In this document: one piece after another, positions 17,634 through 24,618 of the stretch
Position numbering within the stretch: the stretch's first letter is position 1
How the letters are laid out: the number at the start of each line of letters is the position of its first letter
Origin: Streptococcus pseudoporcinus LQ 940-04
Lineage (GTDB): Bacteria; Bacillota; Bacilli; Lactobacillales; Streptococcaceae
Length of the DNA stretch: 32,292 bases
Assembly: GCF_000188035.1 (NCBI RefSeq)
Contig: NZ_AEUY02000001.1
Coordinates: forward strand, 1 to 32,292
Direction: 5' to 3'
Made by a program: the position numbers and the translations under genes
The notes under the pieces: generated by a model
The model's input: only the letters and a program-made list of their open reading frames with translations
Databases searched by the model: none
What the model was told of the DNA's origin: nothing

Positions 17634-17665
17634 TTCTCTCGAATATTATATTATTTTCGGGAGAA
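17634..17665. repeat. 10-bp inverted repeat around an AT-rich TATAAT core
   Basis: TTCTCTCGAA (17634-17643) and TTCGGGAGAA (17656-17665) are complementary with a single G-U type mismatch and enclose 12 AT-rich bases that read TATAAT on the minus strand. It sits just after the abiEii stop codon and directly before the terminator. It could be an operator/promoter for topB or a second hairpin in the terminator region. Confidence 0.5.
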
Positions 17666-17671
17666 TTCTAC

Positions 17672-18655
17672 TTACTTATTAATTTCTTTTTCTAGTTCTT
17701 GAAGAACTTTTATAATCTCTTCAAAGTTTGGATAGTCTCCATAAATCATTTCTGACATAGCCTTATAATCTTTTTCTATTTCAGGGAGTCGGTACTCTCT
17801 TGGAACTAACTTCAATTTTCCAACTAATGCATCTTCATACCTTGCCCACTTCCTAGGATAAAACTTCATTTTGAATTCAGTTACTTTCTTTAATAACTCC
17901 TTATCCTCTAAGGCTCTGTCTTTGAAATCTGAATTTGCTATTTTATATAGGTCATAAAAGTGTCTTGCATATCTGTGTGGCATAGGAGAAGATTCTGGTC
18001 TATTTGCTTCATGATGAAGTATAGTTGCCTTTTCCCAAAATGTTCTCTCTGTTGATACTGTCCTTATATTAGTTTTTTCTTGGAATACATTTGAATATGC
18101 TTCACCAATTATCGGCAAAACTTCAACATCAATTGCAGGTGTCCATGCTGCAAGGCTTCCTATTTCAAGCCTTATATTTTGTGTCAAATAATTAGATTCA
18201 AAGATTTTAGGATATTTACATAGAATTGTTTGTGGATCAAGACTATCAACCCAAAATTCAAAGTCCATGTCATTTAAATCTTCTTCTAAAACTTTTAAAA
18301 ATTCATCTTTTAAAAATTCTTCTGTCTTTTCATTAACTGCTTTGTTGAATTTATCCTGTTTAGTATTTGATCTTTCTATCCATGGTTCTTTTTCTTCATA
18401 TCCTAATACTCGCCAATCTAAGATTAGATCTATATCTTCAGAAAATCTTTCAATGAGTCCAAAACATTTTGACAGTGATGTGCCACCCTTAAAGGTTAAA
18501 TATTCTTTCCATTTATTTTCATTAAATAGATAGTCTAAGATAAAAGTAACCCAATAGTCTTTTTCAATGACTGCTTCAGATACATTTTTCTTTCTGGCTG
18601 TATTTACTATTAAAACTCTTAAATCATCTTTGTTTTCCACATAAAACTTATTCAT
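17672..18655 (-). CDS. abiEii: AbiEii/AbiGii-family nucleotidyltransferase toxin
   Basis: This 327-residue protein is the toxin of a type IV abortive-infection toxin-antitoxin pair. It has the DNA polymerase beta-like nucleotidyltransferase motifs: GGTSLSK at about 57-63 and SEDIDL with the metal-binding Asp pair near 74-76, then a helical C-terminal domain. The family is known to stop growth, and related enzymes add nucleotides to tRNA; which acceptor is used here is unknown. I prefer the ATG at 18655, which overlaps the AbiEi stop by 8 bases (translational coupling) and has GAGG upstream. A GTG at 18667 would add four residues. The terminator at 17595-17626 ends the unit. Confidence 0.92.
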   Translation of the reverse strand: MNKFYVENKDDLRVLIVNTARKKNVSEAVIEKDYWVTFILDYLFNENKWKEYLTFKGGTSLSKCFGLIERFSEDIDLILDWRVLGYEEKEPWIERSNTKQDKFNKAVNEKTEEFLKDEFLKVLEEDLNDMDFEFWVDSLDPQTILCKYPKIFESNYLTQNIRLEIGSLAAWTPAIDVEVLPIIGEAYSNVFQEKTNIRTVSTERTFWEKATILHHEANRPESSPMPHRYARHFYDLYKIANSDFKDRALEDKELLKKVTEFKMKFYPRKWARYEDALVGKLKLVPREYRLPEIEKDYKAMSEMIYGDYPNFEEIIKVLQELEKEINK

Positions 18656-19259
18656 TTTTGCCCTCACAAATTTCCCTTATTACTTCATATATCCATGCTG
18701 GCACTGATTTTGATTCGTTCATTAAGTCTGTTCTTTCTTTTTCACTTAAGTTTTCTCTTATCTTTTGTATGACTTCGTTACTTATATTTTCTTTGCCCAA
18801 AGATTTAATTGCTTGAATAACTGTTGCAGTCTTTAGGGACATATTGGCAATTTCTCCTAGATTTACTTTTTTAAATTCTAAAACCGTATCTCCAATTTTA
18901 TATTCCTTATATCTTCCACTAGATATATATTTATAGTGAGTTGGAACTTGTGTTGAAAGTCCCAATAGGTTTAAGGCTGTGCTATTATATGGTGCAATAT
19001 TCCAATTGTATTTTCTTGCTATAGCAAGTGCTAATTCATGAATTGATACTGCTTCATACTCTCCGATTAATTCACTGTATCTTGGATTGTAATAGAATCC
19101 ATCAATAACACGCTTAATTTTATCTTCATCTGCTAATCTTTTTAATATTTGTCTAACCGTAGCATTAGATGCGATATCTAAAAAGTCATTTGCAAAAAAT
19201 ACTTTATGTGAGTCAAAACTATTTATTTTGTTTGATATTTTTTCTGTATATGAACTCAT
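18648..19259 (-). CDS. abiEi: AbiEi-type antitoxin and autorepressor (DUF6088 family)
   Basis: This 203-residue protein is the antitoxin partner of the AbiEii toxin. The N-terminal ~70 residues form a winged helix-turn-helix (FFANDFLDIASNATVRQILK ... GFYY) and the remainder is the AbiEi C-terminal region (ALNLLGLSTQVPTHYKYI). Characterised AbiEi proteins repress their own operon by binding inverted repeats in the promoter, and a near-perfect palindrome overlaps the promoter here. AAAGGAGGATTGTA precedes the ATG. It is the first gene of a two-gene unit placed inside the transfer operon but with its own promoter. This layout protects the host against phage and stabilises the element. Confidence 0.92.
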   Translation of the reverse strand: MSSYTEKISNKINSFDSHKVFFANDFLDIASNATVRQILKRLADEDKIKRVIDGFYYNPRYSELIGEYEAVSIHELALAIARKYNWNIAPYNSTALNLLGLSTQVPTHYKYISSGRYKEYKIGDTVLEFKKVNLGEIANMSLKTATVIQAIKSLGKENISNEVIQKIRENLSEKERTDLMNESKSVPAWIYEVIREICEGKNE

Positions 19260-19270
19260 TACAATCCTCC

Positions 19271-19311
19271 TTTGTCACAGATATTGTATCATATCCGTGA
19301 CAAAAGTTCAA
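19271..19311 (-). promoter_or_regulatory. abiE promoter with palindromic operator
   Basis: On the minus strand TTGAAC (19306-19311) and TACAAT (19283-19288) are 17 bases apart, a good sigma-A promoter. The palindrome TTTGTCACAGATAT (19271-19284) matches the inverse of ATATCCGTGACAAA (19291-19304) at 13 of 14 positions and covers the spacer and the -10 box. The ribosome-binding site overlaps its edge, so bound protein would block transcription. Autoregulation by AbiEi is inference from its known family behaviour. Confidence 0.82.
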
Positions 19312-19332
19312 TTGTACTTAAATTTAATACCC

Positions 19333-20193
19333 TTATAATAGTTCGTCATCTTCATCTAAAGATTCTTCATGACTTTCTTCATTGTCAGATTCATCTTCTG
19401 ACTCACTAATATAATCCTCATCATCTTCTTCAAAATCTTCCAACATTCTATCTTCTTTTGCTTTAACTACCTTAAAATAGTATCCTGTTCCTATTACTCC
19501 TCCAATTACAAGTGCAACAATTAGAAATGAACTTATTCCACTTTTCTTTTCTTCTTTTACTGGAACAGTCTTAGGTTCTTCTTTTTTTACTTCTTCTTTC
19601 TTAGGTTCTTCAACCTTTATAGTATTTTTATCTTCTGATTCAATCATATTAAGTAGGTCTTGCTCTCCTACTTCTGTTAATAATCTTACATTATCTTGAT
19701 TTGATGAGTGATCCACTATTAGGTGCATAGTTTTTCCACTTTTAGTTTGAAATGTTAAAAATTGTCTTACATCTACTGGATTTTCTTTATCTTTTTCTGT
19801 ATCTCCACTTGGTGTAATATCTTTTCCATTCCTATCTACATTTTCAATTACTGAACCTCTTGCCTTATTTTCTTGTGTCGCAAGATTATTTACTGCCTTA
19901 GTATTACCACCTTTTACAAGTGGTGTTTTCTTAGGAGGATTATTTAAAGGCTTGTTTGCTTCACTTGTATTTCCTGGTATTCTTGGAACATCTTGATAAG
20001 GAATTTCTTCTTTTGATGGTGTAAAAACATCATCTTTCAACATTTTTTCAAATTCTTCTTTTTGTGGTTCATAGATTGATTCGTTTTGACTTTCAATCTG
20101 TCCTTCATTTGTCATCGCAAATGTAGTTGCTGGTACTGTAAATGTAAAAAGGAGTAACGCTATGGCTACTCCTCGTTTAATGCTCTTATTCAT
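19333..20193 (-). CDS. DUF4366/CD1107-family ICE membrane protein
   Basis: This 286-residue exported protein has a signal peptide (about 1-27, VAIALLLFTFTVPATTFAM), a proline/lysine-rich spacer, a conserved DUF4366 core (about 138-190: RQFLTFQTKSGKTMHLIVD), a KEE-rich stretch, a transmembrane segment (about 224-243: FLIVALVIGGVIGTGYYF) and a very acidic cytoplasmic tail of D, E and S. Such proteins sit next to DUF4315 and NlpC/P60 genes in many clostridial conjugative elements, but their exact job in the mating apparatus is not established. It ends just before the abiE promoter and starts 14 bases after the preceding coiled-coil gene, so it closes the mating-channel operon. Confidence 0.88.
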   Translation of the reverse strand: MNKSIKRGVAIALLLFTFTVPATTFAMTNEGQIESQNESIYEPQKEEFEKMLKDDVFTPSKEEIPYQDVPRIPGNTSEANKPLNNPPKKTPLVKGGNTKAVNNLATQENKARGSVIENVDRNGKDITPSGDTEKDKENPVDVRQFLTFQTKSGKTMHLIVDHSSNQDNVRLLTEVGEQDLLNMIESEDKNTIKVEEPKKEEVKKEEPKTVPVKEEKKSGISSFLIVALVIGGVIGTGYYFKVVKAKEDRMLEDFEEDDEDYISESEDESDNEESHEESLDEDDELL

Positions 20194-20207
20194 TTTTTTA
20201 TCCTTTC

Positions 20208-21791
20208 TTATTTTACATTTTTAAATACATAGACTGCTTTTCTAGCATTGTCCCATTCTATTGTTTGGTTTTTACCATCTTTAATATCTCCATGACTTGC
20301 TCCAAAAGCTTTAGCAATATTTGAAATTGAAGCATGAATTCTTCCATTTATAATCACTGGCTTAACATCTGAATTGTAGACCTTTCCATCTGAATCTTTC
20401 ATAACACCAGTATCAATATTTAGTCTTAATGTCTTTTTAGCTAGGATATTATTCTCTTTATTTGAGAAAATAGCTTCACGAGTAGAGTTGTCATACTCAA
20501 CATTAAAACCTAGAGTATAAGCAATATATCTTACTGGAATCATAGTTCTTCCTTGGTCTACATAAGTTTTTACATCCATGTATACTGTTGTCTTACCATC
20601 TTTGTTGATAATGTTATAGAAGTTTTTGTCTACTTGAAAAACTGCAAATTCTTTTTCATCTTTAACTTGTTTTTTGTCCAATTGTTTATCTTGCTCTTTC
20701 ATCTTGTTAAGATCAAATTGATTTAGGATGTTCTTATCATCAGCTTTCAAAAGTTCATCCCACTTCTTATCTTGAGATTTCTTATCTTCTTTCTTTTCTT
20801 TGTTTTCTTTTTGGAGTTTTAGAAGTTCATCTAATTTTTTAGTTAAGTCTTGGTTTAGATTTTTATCTTTTTCATCTTTAGATCGTTTTTCGAGTTCTTC
20901 TTTTGCTTTTTTATTTGCTTCCTCGATTAACTTCTTTGCTTCTTCAATTTTCTTATCTAATTCTTCTTTTAGCTTTTTAATTTCTTCTTCAGAAGCTTTT
21001 TGTTTTTCTTCTAATCCTTTAATCTTCTCTTCTAATTCTTTTTTTGTATTTTCAGAAGATTCTTTTAAACTATCAATAGCCTTTTGAAGCTCTTCAATTT
21101 TCTTAAAACATTCTGACTTAGAATTTTCTGTTTCTTTCTTTTTAGACTCTAGGTCTTTTATCTTAGTATCTTTTTCATCAAGAGCTTTTTCTAAGTCCTT
21201 AATTCTATTGTCTTTATCCTCAATTTCTTTAGTCTTCTTTGCAAGTTCTTCTTCTAAAGACTCGAGCTTTTCTTGCATTTCTTTGATTTTATTTTCGTTT
21301 TTATCAGTCTTTTCTTTCTCAGCTTCTAACTCCCATTTTGTAGATACATAATCTTCTTTTAGTTTTGCATTTTCATCTTGCAATCTTTTTAATTTATCTT
21401 TAAGCTGAGTAATTTCTGCTATTAGTTCATCATTGTTAGAATTTGTAAGATATTCAATTTCTTTTTCCAATTGAGCAATCTTATTATCTTTATCTCTAAC
21501 CTCTTCTTCTAGCTTAGCTTTTTCTTGTTTTAGTTTTTCTCCATTATCTTTGCAAGATTCTAGCTTTTCTTTTAATTCATCTATCTTTGATTGGTCTTCT
21601 TGTTTCTTATCATTTAAGTCTTTGATCTGATTTTCTAAATCATTAATATTACTTATAGAACTTTCTATCACTTTTTTACTACTATCTGTATCATCAGCTT
21701 TAGCTAGTACATTAGTAGTTGAAGTTGATGTTAAAACTAATAAAAGAGCCATAAAAAAGGCTCTTAGTCTGTTCGTGTTAAATTTCTTCAT
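20208..21791 (-). CDS. Secreted coiled-coil protein with copper-amine-oxidase-like C-terminal domain
   Basis: This 527-residue protein has a signal peptide (about 1-31, ending LAKAD), a long heptad coiled coil (about 38-330; regular L/I positions among K and E) and a C-terminal domain (about 385-525) with the copper amine oxidase N-terminal/stalk-domain pattern DQGRTMIPVRYIAYTLGFNV followed by a second half AFGASHGDIKDGKNQTIEW. Those stalk domains in Firmicutes are usually surface or cell-wall modules and not enzymes. No LPXTG or membrane anchor is seen. Its start overlaps the DUF4315 gene by 14 bases, with AAAGGAGAAC upstream. Placed among the transfer genes, it may be a fibrous surface protein aiding cell contact; this is inference. 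Confidence 0.85.
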   Translation of the reverse strand: MKKFNTNRLRAFFMALLLVLTSTSTTNVLAKADDTDSSKKVIESSISNINDLENQIKDLNDKKQEDQSKIDELKEKLESCKDNGEKLKQEKAKLEEEVRDKDNKIAQLEKEIEYLTNSNNDELIAEITQLKDKLKRLQDENAKLKEDYVSTKWELEAEKEKTDKNENKIKEMQEKLESLEEELAKKTKEIEDKDNRIKDLEKALDEKDTKIKDLESKKKETENSKSECFKKIEELQKAIDSLKESSENTKKELEEKIKGLEEKQKASEEEIKKLKEELDKKIEEAKKLIEEANKKAKEELEKRSKDEKDKNLNQDLTKKLDELLKLQKENKEKKEDKKSQDKKWDELLKADDKNILNQFDLNKMKEQDKQLDKKQVKDEKEFAVFQVDKNFYNIINKDGKTTVYMDVKTYVDQGRTMIPVRYIAYTLGFNVEYDNSTREAIFSNKENNILAKKTLRLNIDTGVMKDSDGKVYNSDVKPVIINGRIHASISNIAKAFGASHGDIKDGKNQTIEWDNARKAVYVFKNVK

Positions 21792-22017
21792 TATGAATGT
21801 TCTCCTTTTCTTTTAATTTTTCTTCTCTTTTTCTATCATTGATTTTCTCCATTAATTCTTCCAAGCTAATATTGTTCCTCCTAAGAGTTACAATTATTTC
21901 TTCATTTTCAACTTGTATTTCTTCATCGCAAATTTCCTTGTATTTTGCATTTAAATCTTTTAATTTCTCTTCTATTTTTTTCTTTTTGTTTCTAATACTA
22001 ATAAGTTTTCTGTTCAC
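21778..22017 (-). CDS. DUF4315-family small coiled-coil protein
   Basis: This 79-residue protein is a highly charged helical hairpin (residues 5-40 coiled coil, then IIVTLRRNNISLEELMEKI, the conserved DUF4315 part). I chose the GTG start at 22017 because AAGGGAG lies 7 bases upstream and the position directly follows the NlpC/P60 stop at 22032. The longer open frame from 22071 would overlap the NlpC/P60 gene by 40 bases and add residues not like the family. DUF4315 proteins are found next to DUF4366 and NlpC/P60 genes in clostridial ICEs; the role is unknown. The 3' end overlaps the coiled-coil gene. Confidence 0.82.
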   Translation of the reverse strand: MNRKLISIRNKKKKIEEKLKDLNAKYKEICDEEIQVENEEIIVTLRRNNISLEELMEKINDRKREEKLKEKENIHNEEI

Positions 22018-22031
22018 ATAATATCTCCCTT

Positions 22032-24611
22032 CTATCTTGGTCTTCCAAAACCATAAAAGTGTGATTTCCAATATTTTGAATTTATTGATGTGTATTGAAT
22101 TGGATCTCCTGCGTGAATCATCATTCCGTTACCTGCGTATATTCCTACGTGAGATATTGGTGTTCCACTGTTATATGTTGAATGGAAAAATATAATATCT
22201 CCAGGTTGAGCTTCACTTGGACTTACTGGATTACAATAGTCTTTGTATATTCTCCATGCAGTTGTTCTTGGCATTCTCTTTACACCAGACTTAGTAAATG
22301 ACCAACATACAAAACCTGAGCAGTCAAAGTTAGATGGTCCACTTGCTCCAAACACATATCTTTTGCCTATATGTTTTTCTGCTTCATTAAAAAGAGCCTT
22401 TGCAGTAGCTGAATCAAAAGCAAGACCAGGATTTCCAAAGTTTGGATTATCTACTATTTCTCCTAAGTCCCCATTACCTGATCCAAAAACATCTCCCATA
22501 TTCCCCTTAGCTTCAAGAAGAGCTTCATAATGAACTACATTGTCTGGATAATCTTTAAATATTTCCCTAACAACTTCATCCATTTCTTTTTTCTTTAAAG
22601 TTACAATTAACTTTTTATATTCGTACTCTTCTTTTTCATAGCTAGTATAAGGATTTCCACGACTATCATATCTAGTTCTTGCTACTGTTCTTGTTCTAAT
22701 TTCAATTTCTTCCTTAAAATCAAGCTTATACATCTTGTCGAAAAGTTCTTTTAAAATTCCTTTTACTTCAGTTGCTGATTTTACTTCCCCACATCTTGAA
22801 GTTATATAGGATAAAAGTTCATGGGTATTATGACCAATTTCTCCTTCTTTGTTTATGATGTATTCATCATATCCAGGATGACTTGTTTTTACACTTTCTA
22901 TTTGTGATTGTAGGTCATATTCCATTGATGAAAATTCTTGATTAACTTCACTTAGAACTGTATCTTGTGATAGGTATGTTGTTGTCATTACTGAGTTAAC
23001 AGAGTTACTTAATCCACTCATACCAACACTTCCACCACCAATCATGATTGATAGCATAAGACCTAGCCCTATTACTACAAATAGAATCATCTTACTTTTT
23101 CTTACGATTAGTTCTTTAGAAGCCTTACCTAAACTTAAAATAGCCTTTTTAACTCTATCTACCAGTCTTGTTTCGTGCTTTTTAGCTATCATGCTCTTCA
23201 TTTGCTTTCTTTGGTAAAACTTCTTAAATCTATTTTTCTTGATATAGGCATCTGACTTTTTTAAATCTTCCAAGCCACTTTTAAACTCCAACTTGCTTTT
23301 TCTCTTTCTTATTTTTTTATCAAGTTTAGATAGCTTTTTTAAGGACTTTTTCTTTTTGTCTAACTTATACTTCCTTATTCCATGTTGGAGTTTAGAGCTT
23401 ACATTAGCGACCTTTTCTCCAGATTCTACACCAGTATTGTCAGATCCTGAACTTAGATAATCTCTCACTAGCTCTGATGACTTAGCTCCAGATAATAAAA
23501 CCCCAGAAGATAGGCTTCCTTTAGTTTTATTCTTTAAGATATTATCCTTTAGCTTACTTTTAGACTTTTCAAGCTCTCCAATCTTTTTATCTGAGATAAA
23601 ATCTTTAACATCTTGAGATTTCTTAGAATCTTTTCTTGTAACTTTCTTAGATTCATTTTTTAAGTCATCAATTTTCTTTCGAGTGAATTTATCACTTTCA
23701 TAATTTTTTCTCTTATAGTAAGTCTTCTTTTTATTAACTTTCTTTTGTTCTGAAGGTTTAAGGCTTGTTTCCTTTTCATCTTTTATAAATTCTTGATTAT
23801 TGTCTTTAACCTTCGAATTATCAAAAGTCTTATCTGTATCAACTTCGCTTAGCTTATTTTCTTTATCTATTTTATTAGAAATTTTTTCCTTATCTCTAAA
23901 CTTCTTTTCTTGATAAAGTTTCTGCTTTTGCTTTTTATTGATATTAGTATTACTTTCGTTCTTACTTACTTCATCTTTAACAAGCTTATCTTTTCTGTAT
24001 ATTCTCTTACTCTTCTTTGCTTCAATAGGTTTATCTTTACTTGTGTGGATTCGCTTAGACTCTTTCTCGTTGATTTTGTCTTGGAATTTATCCTTACTAT
24101 GGATAAGTTTATCCTCATAATTTTTAAGAACTTGTCTTTTACTTGATGCCTTCTTATTACTTATTGGTTGAGACTTAGCTGAAATATCATCTGTTGTTAA
24201 TTTATTAGAATTAATATTTCTACTGTTTTCACTATCAAAATTCACCTTTTTGAAGTCTACATCTAAGTCTTCATCAAGTTTAAAGCTTTCATCTTTCCTT
24301 ATTTCAAGATTAGATTGTTTTGTTTCTCCAGCCTTATCCTTATTATCTAAAACTTCTTTTCTGATTCTTTCCTTGTTTTTAGACTTCTGAAAATCTTTTA
24401 GTTTATCTTGTTTTTGATCTTTAGATAATACATTCTCATGGATAAGTTTAGATTCTTTTTCTGAAATTTTATCTCCGAACCTATCCTTAGTCTTAATAAT
24501 CTTATTGGTATAATCATCTGAATGAACAAGTTTACTATCAATATTCTTTTCAGGAGCGTCCCTATTTCGTATAATTTTCTTTTGAAAATCTTTTTTTAGT
24601 TTTTTATCCAT
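22032..24611 (-). CDS. Membrane-anchored NlpC/P60 peptidoglycan hydrolase (VirB1-like, CD1108 type)
   Basis: This 859-residue protein opens the cell wall for the mating channel. Residues 1-500 are very lysine-rich and low in hydrophobics, with a 16-residue repeat (43-58 and 174-189: D-K/R-F-x-D-K-I-x-E-K-E-S-K-x-I-H). A transmembrane segment lies at about 507-527. A middle extracellular part follows (about 560-690) and then the NlpC/P60 domain with catalytic Cys about 764 in FDCSGF, His about 821 in SHVGIY and His about 833 in MIHAG. All catalytic residues are present. In relatives such hydrolases act with VirB4 and VirB6. It starts 7 bases after the VirB4 stop. The basic N-terminal half would be cytoplasmic and might touch DNA or other channel parts (inference). 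Confidence 0.93.
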   Translation of the reverse strand: MDKKLKKDFQKKIIRNRDAPEKNIDSKLVHSDDYTNKIIKTKDRFGDKISEKESKLIHENVLSKDQKQDKLKDFQKSKNKERIRKEVLDNKDKAGETKQSNLEIRKDESFKLDEDLDVDFKKVNFDSENSRNINSNKLTTDDISAKSQPISNKKASSKRQVLKNYEDKLIHSKDKFQDKINEKESKRIHTSKDKPIEAKKSKRIYRKDKLVKDEVSKNESNTNINKKQKQKLYQEKKFRDKEKISNKIDKENKLSEVDTDKTFDNSKVKDNNQEFIKDEKETSLKPSEQKKVNKKKTYYKRKNYESDKFTRKKIDDLKNESKKVTRKDSKKSQDVKDFISDKKIGELEKSKSKLKDNILKNKTKGSLSSGVLLSGAKSSELVRDYLSSGSDNTGVESGEKVANVSSKLQHGIRKYKLDKKKKSLKKLSKLDKKIRKRKSKLEFKSGLEDLKKSDAYIKKNRFKKFYQRKQMKSMIAKKHETRLVDRVKKAILSLGKASKELIVRKSKMILFVVIGLGLMLSIMIGGGSVGMSGLSNSVNSVMTTTYLSQDTVLSEVNQEFSSMEYDLQSQIESVKTSHPGYDEYIINKEGEIGHNTHELLSYITSRCGEVKSATEVKGILKELFDKMYKLDFKEEIEIRTRTVARTRYDSRGNPYTSYEKEEYEYKKLIVTLKKKEMDEVVREIFKDYPDNVVHYEALLEAKGNMGDVFGSGNGDLGEIVDNPNFGNPGLAFDSATAKALFNEAEKHIGKRYVFGASGPSNFDCSGFVCWSFTKSGVKRMPRTTAWRIYKDYCNPVSPSEAQPGDIIFFHSTYNSGTPISHVGIYAGNGMMIHAGDPIQYTSINSKYWKSHFYGFGRPR

Positions 24612-24618
24612 GTTGCAC

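Noticed and set aside
20800..21087. 95-residue serine/phenylalanine-rich open frame on the plus strand
   Set aside because: It is the reverse complement of lysine/glutamate-rich coiled-coil codons in the secreted protein and is a composition effect.
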